DNA of 64,000 nucleotides from Pseudoxanthomonas sp. F37 (GTDB lineage: Bacteria; Pseudomonadota; Gammaproteobacteria; Xanthomonadales; Xanthomonadaceae): contig NZ_CP095187.1 in the NCBI RefSeq assembly GCF_022965755.1, forward strand, positions 1,736,001 through 1,800,000. Direction: 5' to 3'. Numbering within the stretch: the stretch's first letter is position 1; every line of letters begins with the position of its first letter. Positions 1 through 10,700 of the stretch are shown here, piece after piece. The translations under genes were made by a program, and so were the position numbers. The notes under the pieces were generated by a model. It was not told the DNA's origin. It searched no databases and worked only from the letters and a program-made list of their open reading frames with translations.

Positions 1-486
1 GTCCAGCAGGCCAGCACCGATCCGGTCACCGGCCTGCTCAACCGCAACGGCTGGAGCGAGCGTGCCGAAGCCGCGCATGCGCGCGCCGCCGCCGGCGTGC
101 CGCTGGCGCTGGTGGTGCTGGACATCGATTTCTTCAAGCGCATCAACGACCGGCTGGGACACGACGGGGGCGACGCGGTGCTGCAGCGCCTGGGCGCCAT
201 CCTGCAGGCGCGCGCGGGAGCCCGCGGGTGCGCCGCACGCATCGGTGGCGAGGAATTCGCCGTGTTGCTGGAAGGGCACGACGCGCGTTCGGCGCGGACA
301 TTCGCCGAACGCGTGCGCAGCGAGTTCGGTGGCGAGCATGAGGGCGCGGTCACCACGCTGTCTGCCGGCGTCGCCGAGCATCGGCCGGGAGAGACGCTGC
401 GCGAGCTGATGCGACGGGCCGATCTGGCGTTGTATTCAGCCAAGCACGAGGGGCGGGATCGCGTGTGCGTGGCGCCTGTTTCCTGA
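1..486 (+). CDS. Diguanylate cyclase, C-terminal part (GGDEF domain)
   Basis: The gene begins upstream of the window and only the catalytic GGDEF domain is visible. The reading frame is open from base 1 to a TGA at 484-486. It starts with the typical entry motif DPVTGLLNR and has the metal-binding LDIDFFKRIND segment and the signature RIGGEEF. Such domains make cyclic di-GMP from two GTP in the cytoplasm. GGEEF is a functional variant of GGDEF. I see no RxxD inhibitory site five residues before the signature, so product inhibition at the classical I-site is unlikely. The sensor part and promoter are outside the window. Confidence 0.9.
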   Translation, partial: VQQASTDPVTGLLNRNGWSERAEAAHARAAAGVPLALVVLDIDFFKRINDRLGHDGGDAVLQRLGAILQARAGARGCAARIGGEEFAVLLEGHDARSARTFAERVRSEFGGEHEGAVTTLSAGVAEHRPGETLRELMRRADLALYSAKHEGRDRVCVAPVS

Positions 487-594
487 ACGGATTTGTCTTC
501 ATTCCCAATGTGACATTCCTGCGATAGCATCCCCGGACTTTCCGCGCGCGGCGACTGTCGGAGTCGCAGCGCGTCCATCGGATGCCAGGGGAAC

Positions 595-2619
<2,025 letters not shown>

Positions 2620-2836
2620 GGTGCTGAAGCACATCCGGGGCGACGAGAAACTGAAGCACCTGCCGGTGGTGATCCTGTCCTCCTCACGCGAGGAGAGCGA
2701 CCTGGCGCGCAGCTGGGACCTGGGCGTGAACGCGTACGTGGTCAAGCCGGTGGACATCGACCAGTTCTTCCAGGCGGTGAAGACGCTGGGCACGTTCTGG
2801 GCCGTCATCAACGAAACACCGATCAGGGACTGAGCC

Positions 2837-4345
2837 GTGCCGCATTCCGGTGCCCCGCTGGGCCGCGTCCGCATCCTGCTGGTGGAAGATTCCGAGCTCG
2901 ATGCGGAGCTGTTGATCGAACAACTGCTGGAGGCCGGCCTGGAGGCGGAGTTCCTGCGCGTGGACGGTGAGGACGACATGCGCGCGGCACTGGCCGGCGA
3001 TCCGTTCGACCTGGTGCTGTCGGACATGGAGCTGCCGGGTTTCTCCGGCTACCAGGCGCTGGAAATCGTGCGCGCGCGAGACCCGCGCCTGCCGTTCGTG
3101 TTCTTCTCGGGCACCATCGGCGAGGAGGCGGCGGTCAGGGCGCTGCAGCAGGGCGCCAGCGACTATGTGCTCAAGCACACGCCGGCGCGCTTGCCGTCGG
3201 CGGTGGCGCGCGCCATCCGCGAGGCGCGTACCGAGCGCGAGCGCGAACATGCCGAAAAGGAACTGATGCGCTCGCAGCGGCTGGACTGCCTGGCCATGCT
3301 GGCCGCCGGCCTGAGCCATGACCTGCGCAACATCCTGCAGCCGTTGTTGATCGTGCCGGACCTGCTGTCCACGTACAGCGACGATCCCAAGATCCTGCGC
3401 CTGGGCGCGGTGATCTCGGAAAGCGGCAAGCGCGGCCACGAAATGGCCGATTCCATGCTGTCGTTCGTGCGCGGTTCGCGCAAGGCCAGCGAAACGATCA
3501 GCGTGGCCGCGCTGTTCAGCGCCGTGCAGCTGCTGCTGCAGGGCAGCCTGTCGCGGCAGGTCCGACTGGTGGTGGAGCCGCCGCCGGAGGACCTGTTGAT
3601 CGAGGGCAACTACACCGAGTTCCAGCAGTGCCTGATCAACCTGTGCCTCAACGGCATCCAGGCCATGGCCGAGCGCGGCGGGCAGCTGACGCTGTCGGCC
3701 ACGTTCACGGTGGGCGCCGACGGCCAGGAATACGTGGTGCTGCGCGTGTCCGACGAGGGCACCGGCATGGACGAGGCCACGCGCGGGCAGTTGTTCACGC
3801 CGTTCTTCACCACCAAGGCCAGCGGGACCGGGCTGGGCCTGATGTCCTGCAAGCGCATCGTCGAGTCGGTGCGCGGTCGCATCGAAGTGCGCAGCACGCT
3901 GGGCAGCGGCACCGTGTTCGAACTGCATCTGCCGGCCCCGGCGGCCGACGAATGGGCCGCGGCCGAGGATGCCGCGTTCCTCGATGGCGGGGGACGCCGG
4001 ATCCTGCTGGTCGATGGCGATGCGACGCGCCTGTCGTTGCTGGGCAATGCCCTGGCCGCGCAGGGCTACGACCCGGTGATGGCGCCCGATGGCGCCAACG
4101 CGCTGCAGCAGATCGCGCGCAACGGCCTGCCGGCGCTGTCGATCATCGACGACGACATCCTGTTGCTGTCGGCGGCGGACGTGCTGGCGGTGTTGAAGGA
4201 AGCGGGCTTCGAAGGCCCCGTGGTCCGGCTGCGCGAGCCGGGCAGGCAGGCCGACGGTCACGATTGCGCGGCCAGCGTGGCCAAGCCGGTGCAGGTGCCG
4301 GCGCTGTTCGGGGCCATCGAGCACGCCCTGGGATTGCGCGCCTGA
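2837..4345 (+). CDS. Hybrid REC-histidine kinase-REC protein
   Basis: A soluble 502-residue protein. An N-terminal receiver (about 10-130) has ILLVEDSELD, the Asp in LVLSDMELPG, and the Lys in YVLKHTP. A kinase core follows with H-box GLSHDLRNIL, N-box LINLCLNGIQAM, DEGTGM, and GTGLGLMSCK. The C-terminal receiver-like domain (about 385-500) has LLVDGD at the start and IIDDD at the acceptor position, so its chemistry may be altered. No membrane segment is present. The start is a GTG three bases after the previous stop, so it is translationally linked to the response regulator. The three genes look like one signalling operon. The signal is unknown. Confidence 0.88.
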   Translation: MPHSGAPLGRVRILLVEDSELDAELLIEQLLEAGLEAEFLRVDGEDDMRAALAGDPFDLVLSDMELPGFSGYQALEIVRARDPRLPFVFFSGTIGEEAAVRALQQGASDYVLKHTPARLPSAVARAIREARTEREREHAEKELMRSQRLDCLAMLAAGLSHDLRNILQPLLIVPDLLSTYSDDPKILRLGAVISESGKRGHEMADSMLSFVRGSRKASETISVAALFSAVQLLLQGSLSRQVRLVVEPPPEDLLIEGNYTEFQQCLINLCLNGIQAMAERGGQLTLSATFTVGADGQEYVVLRVSDEGTGMDEATRGQLFTPFFTTKASGTGLGLMSCKRIVESVRGRIEVRSTLGSGTVFELHLPAPAADEWAAAEDAAFLDGGGRRILLVDGDATRLSLLGNALAAQGYDPVMAPDGANALQQIARNGLPALSIIDDDILLLSAADVLAVLKEAGFEGPVVRLREPGRQADGHDCAASVAKPVQVPALFGAIEHALGLRA

Positions 4346-4378
4346 GGCCTGGCAGCCGGCAGGCGCGCCCCGGACCGC

Positions 4379-4696
4379 TCAGGCGTGGCCCACGCTCGGC
4401 TTCAGCCTCTGCCAGACCGCGCGCATGATGGGTTGCGCGCGGTACCAGCCGATCGGCGTATCGGGGCAGTAGCGCTGCAGCCGGTCGCGCAGGGAAGGCG
4501 CGATCTCGTCGAAGTCGTGCCGGTGGTGCAGCAGATAGGCGTCGTAGCCGATCTTCAGGCACTTCTCCAGGTCGCTGACCGTGGCGCCGACCACCTGGAA
4601 CGTATCTTCATTCAGACGCGTCTTCCAGTATGCGAGTTCGGCATCGATGTCGACGATCTGCGCAGTGGCGTGGCTGTTGCGGTACTGGCTGGCCAT
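4379..4696 (-). CDS. Hypothetical protein, first of three related small proteins
   Basis: A 105-residue soluble protein with no signal peptide or membrane segment and no function I recognise. It has a pattern shared with the next two genes: an acidic start and aromatic pair (IDAELAYW), a Tyr-rich helix (LKIGYDAYLL), a short basic and acidic stretch, and a closing W-containing helix (IMRAVWQRL). Pairwise identity looks low, so these are old paralogues. The start ATG is preceded by GGGGATTCACC, a weak ribosome binding site. It is convergent with the hybrid kinase gene. AT-rich upstream DNA (4730-4800) probably holds its promoter, but I could not assign boxes. Confidence 0.7.
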   Translation of the reverse strand: MASQYRNSHATAQIVDIDAELAYWKTRLNEDTFQVVGATVSDLEKCLKIGYDAYLLHHRHDFDEIAPSLRDRLQRYCPDTPIGWYRAQPIMRAVWQRLKPSVGHA

Positions 4697-4777
4697 GGTG
4701 AATCCCCGTGTCGATGTGTTGGTGACGGGGAAAGTTTTTGTTCCGCGCGGTGATGCTTAAGTGAAATAAAGGGCGAT

Positions 4778-5251
4778 CTAACGCGGATTTAACCACGCAG
4801 CCCCTTTTTCGTTCACCTTTGACATGACGACGTGAACCTCGCTCCGTCGTTGCATGGCGTGGTCGAGCAGTGCGCGCTCTTCCAGCGCCGGGGACGGCGC
4901 GAACAGGGGCGGGTCTTCTTCCAGGGGTGCGTTGAGCCGTGCCCACACGCGTTCGATGATCGCCATGGCCCAGGGCCAGTCCAGGCGGGTGCCGCGCACG
5001 ATGGCGGCCTCGTAACGCGCGGGCAGCGTGGGCAGGAGTTCGTGCAGCGAGCGTCTGCGCGAGAGCAGGTAGGTGTCGTATGCGAACTTGAGCGTGGGCA
5101 CGTAGCAGCGGAAAGGCGTGCCGGGCCGGTGGAAGGGCTGGCACGCGAAGGTGTCCTCCCAGAAGCGCAGTTCGGACTGGATGTCGATCACGGAGCACGG
5201 CACGGTGGTGTCCGTCCAGGCGTGAGCGAACGGATCGGGCAGGCGGGGCAT
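4778..5251 (-). CDS. Hypothetical protein, second of three related small proteins
   Basis: A 157-residue protein sharing the pattern of the gene at 4379: VIDIQSELRFWED, then LKFAYDTYLLSRRR, then a terminal MAIIERVWARL helix, followed by a unique ~55-residue tail. I chose ATG 5251 because GGAGGG lies six bases before it; the frame is open further upstream to 5575, but that part has no family similarity and unusual composition. No signal peptide, membrane segment or catalytic motif was seen. Function unknown. It is separated from its neighbours by 81 and 275 bp, so each paralogue may have its own promoter. Confidence 0.7.
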   Translation of the reverse strand: MPRLPDPFAHAWTDTTVPCSVIDIQSELRFWEDTFACQPFHRPGTPFRCYVPTLKFAYDTYLLSRRRSLHELLPTLPARYEAAIVRGTRLDWPWAMAIIERVWARLNAPLEEDPPLFAPSPALEERALLDHAMQRRSEVHVVMSKVNEKGAAWLNPR

Positions 5252-5526
5252 GGGTTTCCCTCCATGGCGCAAGAACTCGCCCAGGGTGGACCCGTCGGAT
5301 GAAACGCGGCTTGCATCTGCATGACAGCCGCCTGCGCCTGCCCATCGCGGCAGCGGATGCTGTCGCAAGGCCCCCTGTGGCAACGCGTCACCCCATCCTC
5401 CCCAAGGAGGCGCGTGGTCAACGCCCTTGCCGGTTCTTGTCGTTATTTTCGCCCCTGCGCCATGGAACACGACCTTGCATGCGACGAACGGCCAACCGTT
5501 CGTCGTCTCGTCATGGCCCGCCTTCT

Positions 5527-5877
5527 TCAATGCGCACGCGAGGCGACCGGATCGTGTTCGTCCAGCCAGCGCCAAGCTTCCCGCAACAGCGTGCGTGCGA
5601 CCGGCCAGTCAGGACCCGCATCGCCGCGCAGGCGGTCCCACTGGTCCTCCAGGCGCAGTTCGGTGTCCAGGTCGAGCGCGCCGGCATGCTCGGCATGGGC
5701 CGCGGCGGCGAACGCATACGCGCGGCAGGCATCTTCCCAGTCCACATCCGGATGCAGGCGCCTGCGCCGCCCGTAGTCGTACGCGGTGAATGCGGCGAAT
5801 TCGTCATCCTGCAGAACGGGGGAGCGGGGCACCTGTCGCAGCGTGTCCAGATGTGCGTGGTAGAGGTGGGGGTTCAT
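5527..5877 (-). CDS. Hypothetical protein, third of three related small proteins
   Basis: A 116-residue protein, Ala- and Asp-rich, with several Trp and Tyr. It fits the same layout as the two preceding paralogues (aromatic-rich start, ACRAYAFAAAA helix, LDLDTELRLEDQW, closing LLREAWRWLDE), although similarity is weaker. The ATG is preceded by GGAG with seven-base spacing. There is no signal sequence or known domain. The gene is divergent from the MrfA-like helicase gene at 6052, with about 170 bp between them. Function unknown. Confidence 0.65.
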   Translation of the reverse strand: MNPHLYHAHLDTLRQVPRSPVLQDDEFAAFTAYDYGRRRRLHPDVDWEDACRAYAFAAAAHAEHAGALDLDTELRLEDQWDRLRGDAGPDWPVARTLLREAWRWLDEHDPVASRAH

Positions 5878-5994
5878 GCGGGTTCTCCGGTCATGCCGGC
5901 AGTGGTATCGCGCCAGCTGTTACCCAGAGGTGAGAAATGCCTTCAACGGCCGATCACAAAGCTGATGCGGCGCGTATCGAGCGGCCGCTGGTCA

Positions 5995-6011
5995 GTCTCA
6001 GCGGCTGAGAC
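5995..6011. promoter_or_regulatory. Perfect 17-bp palindrome upstream of the helicase gene
   Basis: GTCTCAGC and GCTGAGAC are separated by one base, 40 bp before the ATG at 6052. It could be an operator for a dimeric regulator of the helicase-exonuclease pair. A short hairpin is the alternative. Assignment is inference from symmetry and position. Confidence 0.4.
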
Positions 6012-6051
6012 GGGCAAGGCGTCAGATGGACGGCATCCCCGAGAGCCCGAC

Positions 6052-8472
6052 ATGCCCGCACAGACCGCGCTTATCCGACGCCAGGCCGACGAGGCCGCAC
6101 TCCTGCCCGCCAGGCAAGCCGATGGGCGCGCGCTGGCCGAGCGGCTGGCGGGCAAGTACCGCGACCGCGTCACCGGGCAGTTCGTCCTGCCCGCGCGTGA
6201 AGGACGCTACGAGGCGCTGCCGGCTGATCTGCCCGACGCGCTGGCCACGGCCCTGCGCAGCCGCGGCATCGAACGGCTGTATTCGCACCAGGCCGAGGCG
6301 TGGCGGCATGCCCAGGGCGGCGATCACCTGGCCGTGGTCACCCCCACGGCCTCCGGCAAGTCGCTGTGCTACACGTTGCCGGTGGTCGCCTCGGCGCTGT
6401 CGCGCAAGGGCAAGGCGCTGTACCTGTTCCCCACCAAGGCGCTGGCGCAGGACCAGGTGGCCGAGCTGCTGGATCTGAGCAAGGCCGGCGGGCTGGGCTT
6501 GAAGGCCTTCACCTTCGACGGCGACACCCCGGGCGATGCCCGCCAGGCCATCCGCCTGCACGGCGACATCGTGGTCAGCAACCCGGACATGCTGCACCAG
6601 GCCATCCTGCCGCACCACACCAAGTGGGCGCAGTTCTTCGAGAACCTGCGCTACGTGGTGATCGACGAAGTGCATACGTATCGCGGCGTGTTCGGCAGCC
6701 ACGTGGCCAACGTGCTGCGGCGGTTGAAGCGGGTATGCGCGTTCTACGGCGCCACGCCGCAGTTCATCGTCTGCTCGGCCACCATCGGCAATCCGCAGGC
6801 GCACGCGGAAGCGCTGCTGGAACTGCCGGTGCATGCGATCACCGAATCCGGGGCGCCGGTGGGCGAGAAGCATGTGCTGTTGTGGAATCCCCCGGTGGTC
6901 AATCCCGACCTGGGCCTGCGCGCGTCGGCCCGTTCGCAGAGCAACCGCATCGCAAGACTGGCGATCAAGGCCGGGCTGAAGACGCTGGTGTTCGCCCAGT
7001 CGCGCACGATGGTGGAGGTGCTGACCAAGTACCTGAAGGACGTGTTCGACCACGATCCGCGCAAGCCGGCGCGCATCCGCGCCTACCGCGGCGGTTACCT
7101 GCCCACCGAGCGGCGCGAGGCCGAGCGTGCGATGCGCGACGGGCGCGTGGACGGCATCGTGTCCACCTCGGCGCTGGAACTGGGCGTGGATATCGGCAGC
7201 CTGGATGCGGTGGTGCTGAACGGTTATCCGGGCTCCATCGCGGCGACATGGCAGCGCTTCGGGCGCGCCGGGCGACGGCAGCAGGCGTCGCTGGGCATCC
7301 TGGTGGCCAGTTCGCAGCCGCTGGACCAGTACGTGGTGCGGCACCCGGAGTTCTTCGCCGACAGTCCGCCCGAACACGCGCGCATCGCGCCGGACCAGCC
7401 GATGGTCCTGCTGGATCACATCCGCTGTGCCGCATTCGAGCTGCCGTTCCTCGCCGGCGAACCCTTCGGCCCGGTCGATCCCTCGCCGTTCCTGCAACTG
7501 CTGGACGAGGACAGCGTGGTGCACCGCGAAGGCGACCGTTACGAGTGGATCGCCGACAGCTATCCGGCCAATGCGGTCAGCCTGCGATCGGTGGCCGATG
7601 GCAACTTCGTCGTGGTGGACCGCACCGATGGCCGCCAGGTGATCATCGCCGAGGTCGATTACAGCGGCGTGCCGTTGACGCTGTACGAGGGGGCCATCCA
7701 CATGATCCAGTCCACGCCCTACCAGGTGGAACGGCTGGACTGGGAGGGGCGCAAGGCCTATGTCACCCGCACCCACGTCGACTACTACACCGATGCCATC
7801 GACTACACCAAGCTCAAAGTGCTGGAGCGCTTCGATGGCTGCATTGCCGGGCAGGGTACCTGCCACCACGGCGAGGTACACGTGGTGCGGCGGGTGGCCG
7901 GCTACAAGAAGATCCGCTACTACACCCACGAGAACATCGGCTACGGGCCGGTGAACCTTCCCGACCAGGAGATGCATACCACCAGCGTGTGGTGGCAGCT
8001 GCCGCCGGCGCTGCTGGAATCGGCCTTCGAATCGAGGCAGGACGCGCTGGACGGGTTCCTCGGCGCAGCGTACGCGCTGCACATCGCCGCCACCGTCGCC
8101 GTGATGGCCGAAGGACGCGACCTGCAGAAGGCGGTGGGCGATGGCGACGGGGCCTGGTTCGCCCTGCCGGATGCGCAGGGACGCGGCCAACTGCGCGGCA
8201 CCGACAGCCAGGTGCTGTCGCCGGTGTCGGGGGACCGTTTCGTGCCCACCGCGTACCTGTACGACAACTACCCGGGCGGCATCGGCCTGAGCGAGCCATT
8301 GTGGCGACGGCAGCGCGAACTGGTGCAGCGCGCCGCGCAACTGGTGGCGGCCTGCGACTGCCGGGCAGGGTGCCCGGCCTGTGTCGGTCCGGTGCTGGCC
8401 AACGACGAGGAAGCCGAGACCACGCCGCGCACGCTGGCGGCGCGCGTGCTGCAGCTGCTGGACGCCGCATGA
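6052..8472 (+). CDS. mrfA: MrfA-like DEAD/DEAH-box helicase with C-terminal Cys cluster
   Basis: An 806-residue superfamily 2 helicase. It has Walker A (VVTPTASGKS, about residue 95), DEVH box (VIDEVHTYRG, about 205), motif III (CSATIGNP) and motif VI (QRFGRAGRR, about 401). The C-terminal DUF1998-type region carries the close Cys cluster CDCRAGCPAC, which in Bacillus MrfA binds a metal. MrfA with the exonuclease MrfB excises mitomycin C lesions independently of UvrABC. Here the exonuclease gene overlaps the helicase stop by four bases, the same pairing. ATG 6052 was chosen because homology begins there; the upstream open frame to 5299 covers non-coding DNA and an opposite gene. Lesion specificity in this organism is inferred. 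Confidence 0.9.
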   Translation: MPAQTALIRRQADEAALLPARQADGRALAERLAGKYRDRVTGQFVLPAREGRYEALPADLPDALATALRSRGIERLYSHQAEAWRHAQGGDHLAVVTPTASGKSLCYTLPVVASALSRKGKALYLFPTKALAQDQVAELLDLSKAGGLGLKAFTFDGDTPGDARQAIRLHGDIVVSNPDMLHQAILPHHTKWAQFFENLRYVVIDEVHTYRGVFGSHVANVLRRLKRVCAFYGATPQFIVCSATIGNPQAHAEALLELPVHAITESGAPVGEKHVLLWNPPVVNPDLGLRASARSQSNRIARLAIKAGLKTLVFAQSRTMVEVLTKYLKDVFDHDPRKPARIRAYRGGYLPTERREAERAMRDGRVDGIVSTSALELGVDIGSLDAVVLNGYPGSIAATWQRFGRAGRRQQASLGILVASSQPLDQYVVRHPEFFADSPPEHARIAPDQPMVLLDHIRCAAFELPFLAGEPFGPVDPSPFLQLLDEDSVVHREGDRYEWIADSYPANAVSLRSVADGNFVVVDRTDGRQVIIAEVDYSGVPLTLYEGAIHMIQSTPYQVERLDWEGRKAYVTRTHVDYYTDAIDYTKLKVLERFDGCIAGQGTCHHGEVHVVRRVAGYKKIRYYTHENIGYGPVNLPDQEMHTTSVWWQLPPALLESAFESRQDALDGFLGAAYALHIAATVAVMAEGRDLQKAVGDGDGAWFALPDAQGRGQLRGTDSQVLSPVSGDRFVPTAYLYDNYPGGIGLSEPLWRRQRELVQRAAQLVAACDCRAGCPACVGPVLANDEEAETTPRTLAARVLQLLDAA

Positions 8473-9335
8473 GCGTCAGCCTGGAGAAACTGCAGAGGCT
8501 GCGGCGCCAGGCCGGGCATGGCAGCGGCGTATCGCCGTCCGCGCTGTTGCCGCCGGCGCATGACCCGTTGCCCGCACTGCGTCGCATGCTGGGCATCCGC
8601 GAGCGCTCGCGTCCCTCCGTTTCCGCGCGCGCCTGCGATCGCGCGCTGCCGGGCGACCAGATCGCCCCGGGGTTGCTGCAGCTGGAACAGGTCCTGCCCT
8701 TCAGTGGGGTCTCGCCGCATGTCGATGGCGCGTTCGCGCGGACCGGCGCGTTGCCGACCCAGGGCATGCTGTTCTTCGATACCGAGACCACCGGGCTGTC
8801 CGGCGGCACCGGCACGCGCGCCTTCATGGTGGGGGCGTCGGATTTCGTGCCCGGCGGCCTGCGCGTGCGCCAGTTGCTGATCACGCACCTGGCGGCGGAG
8901 CCGGCGATGCTGCGCACGTTCGCCGGCTGGCTGGCGGAGGACACCCGGCTGGTCAGCTACAACGGGCGCTGCTACGACGCGCCGCTGCTGGCCACCCGCT
9001 ACCGGCTGGCGCGCCAGGGGACGCCGCTGGCCGGCATCGAGCACCTGGACCTGCTGTTCCCCACGCGACGGCGTTATCGCGGCGTGTGGGAGAACTGCCG
9101 GTTGGCCACCATCGAGCGCCATGCGCTGGGCATCGTGCGCGAGGACGACCTGCCGGGCTCGGAGGCGCCCGGCGCCTGGCTGCAATACCTGCGTGGCGGC
9201 GATGCCGGCCTGCTGCGACGGGTGCTGCAGCACAACTTCCAGGACGTGGTGACGCTGGCGCATCTGCTGCTGCATCTCGCGCAGCCGGAGAATGGGGAAG
9301 CGGATACGCCGCCGTCCGCCCGCGTTCCGCCTTGA
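8469..9335 (+). CDS. mrfB: MrfB/YprB-like exonuclease (RNase H fold)
   Basis: A 288-residue protein with a DEDD-type exonuclease domain. Visible motifs are Exo I (LFFDTETTGLSGG, with the catalytic Asp and Glu, about residue 100), an Exo II region (LVSYNGRCYDAPLL) and a C-terminal HNFQDVVTL with the last Asp (about residue 259). It matches YprB family length and layout but lacks a TPR extension. Its ATG overlaps the TGA of the helicase gene (ATGA), so the two are translated together. The expected role is degradation of the damaged strand exposed by the helicase. The first ~75 residues are poorly conserved in composition and may be flexible. Confidence 0.87.
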   Translation: MSVSLEKLQRLRRQAGHGSGVSPSALLPPAHDPLPALRRMLGIRERSRPSVSARACDRALPGDQIAPGLLQLEQVLPFSGVSPHVDGAFARTGALPTQGMLFFDTETTGLSGGTGTRAFMVGASDFVPGGLRVRQLLITHLAAEPAMLRTFAGWLAEDTRLVSYNGRCYDAPLLATRYRLARQGTPLAGIEHLDLLFPTRRRYRGVWENCRLATIERHALGIVREDDLPGSEAPGAWLQYLRGGDAGLLRRVLQHNFQDVVTLAHLLLHLAQPENGEADTPPSARVPP

Positions 9336-9442
9336 CCGTCGTTCGTCCCAGGTGGGTGCTGGCCGGGCGGGCAGCCGGCGCTGCGTGTCGGGAATCCACC
9401 GACAGCGGAATGTGAAGGACTGCGCATTCCCCGCATCGCGGC

Positions 9443-9469
9443 TCAAGAATGCCCCGTTGCGGCCGACAC
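9443..9469 (+). promoter_or_regulatory. Candidate sigma28 (FliA) promoter for the HDOD gene
   Basis: TCAA, 15 bases, GCCGACAC. The spacing matches the other sigma28 sites in this window exactly; the -10 matches six of eight bases of GCCGATAA. It lies about 80 bp before the proposed start at 9548. It is the weakest of the set. Confidence 0.5.
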
Positions 9470-9547
9470 CCTTGCTAGATTTCATCCGGTCCGTGTCCCT
9501 GCCAGCAGGGCGCGCGTTGAAGGTTGCACGAAACAAGGGGAAGTGCT

Positions 9548-10669
9548 TTGCGCATTCTGTACGTTGGCGATACCGCCTGCCTGCCTGACGATCTGTCCGA
9601 TTACATCGGCGACATGGGAGACGAGTGGACCGTGGAAACGGTGGCCGACGGCAAGTCGGCGATGTTCGCGGTGGCCAACGGCCCGGTCGATGTGGTGATG
9701 GTGGGGCCCACGCTGGCCGACCTGCCGCCGGCCACGCTGCTGGGGCAGATCCGCACGCTGCGTCCCGAGACCATCCGCATCGCGCTGCTGGAAGGCAGTA
9801 CCGACAGCCTGGCGGCGCCGATCAAGCTGATCGGCGTGGCGCACCGCTTCCTGCCGCTGCCGCTGTCGTCGGAAACCGTGTTGGAGGCGATCCACAGCCT
9901 GGAGGAGCTGCGCGACCTGCTGGACAGTCCGCGCCTGCGCCGGGCCATCGGCCGCGTGGAGCACCTGCCATCGCCCCCGCACCTGTACTTCGCGCTGACC
10001 CGCGCGCTGGAGGAGGACGAGGGCACCGCCAACGACATCGCCAAGTTGGTGGCGGGCGATCCCGCCATCGCCGCCAAGGTGCTGCAGCTGTGCAACTCGG
10101 CCTACTTCTCCAACGGGCGCGCGATCACCGACCTGCGCGCGGCCGTCACGCGGCTGGGCCTGGGCACGCTGCGCGACCTGGTGCTGGCCAGCGAAGTCTT
10201 CTCGATGAAGACCGCCTCCAGCGTGGACCGCACCGCCCTGCAGCACCGTGCGCTGCTGGCCTCGCGCCTGGCCGCGAAGATCCTGCCGCGCACCAGTTCC
10301 GAACTCGGTGCCACGGCGGCGCTGCTGGCCGACATCGGCCTGCTGCTGCCGGGCGTGCGCGACGAGCGCGACACGCCGGTGGCCGAAGACGACGACCGCC
10401 CCGGCCATACCGAGGCCGGCGCCTACCTGCTGGGCCTGTGGGGCCTGCCGATGCCCATCGTCGAGGCGGTGGCGTTCCACCGCCAGCCGCAGCGTTCCAG
10501 CCTGCGCAGTTTCTGGGTGCCCGGCGCCGTGCATGTGGCCGGTGCGCTGGCCAGCAACGAACCGGTGGACGAGGGCTACCTGAAATCCCTGGGCGTGCTG
10601 GACCAGCTGCCCAGCTGGCGCCAGATGGCCGAGACCATGGTCGAGCGCGCCGAGGAACAGGCCGCCTGA
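9548..10669 (+). CDS. HDOD domain protein with degenerate receiver domain
   Basis: A 373-residue cytoplasmic protein. Residues 1-115 have a receiver-like fold (RILYVGDTACL start) but VMVGPTLADL replaces the phospho-acceptor strand and no Asp sits at the acceptor position, so phosphorylation is unlikely. Residues 130-330 form an HDOD domain with LVAGDPAIAAKVLQLCNSA and an LRAAVTRLGL helix. HDOD proteins act in signalling and often regulate motility, stress or c-di-GMP output. I chose TTG 9548 because AAGGGGAAG precedes it at good spacing and the receiver begins there; TTG 9524 is an alternative. A sigma28-like promoter lies upstream. Confidence 0.83.
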   Translation: MRILYVGDTACLPDDLSDYIGDMGDEWTVETVADGKSAMFAVANGPVDVVMVGPTLADLPPATLLGQIRTLRPETIRIALLEGSTDSLAAPIKLIGVAHRFLPLPLSSETVLEAIHSLEELRDLLDSPRLRRAIGRVEHLPSPPHLYFALTRALEEDEGTANDIAKLVAGDPAIAAKVLQLCNSAYFSNGRAITDLRAAVTRLGLGTLRDLVLASEVFSMKTASSVDRTALQHRALLASRLAAKILPRTSSELGATAALLADIGLLLPGVRDERDTPVAEDDDRPGHTEAGAYLLGLWGLPMPIVEAVAFHRQPQRSSLRSFWVPGAVHVAGALASNEPVDEGYLKSLGVLDQLPSWRQMAETMVERAEEQAA

Positions 10670-10700
10670 GGCTTCGTCCGCGGCAGGAAAAGCAACCTTG

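Noticed and set aside
5299-6051. N-terminal extension of the helicase frame
   Set aside because: It covers an opposite-strand gene (5527-5877) and intergenic DNA; helicase similarity begins at 6052.
6022-8340. A 772-residue antisense frame over the helicase gene
   Set aside because: Same codon-bias shadow; no motif or ribosome binding site.
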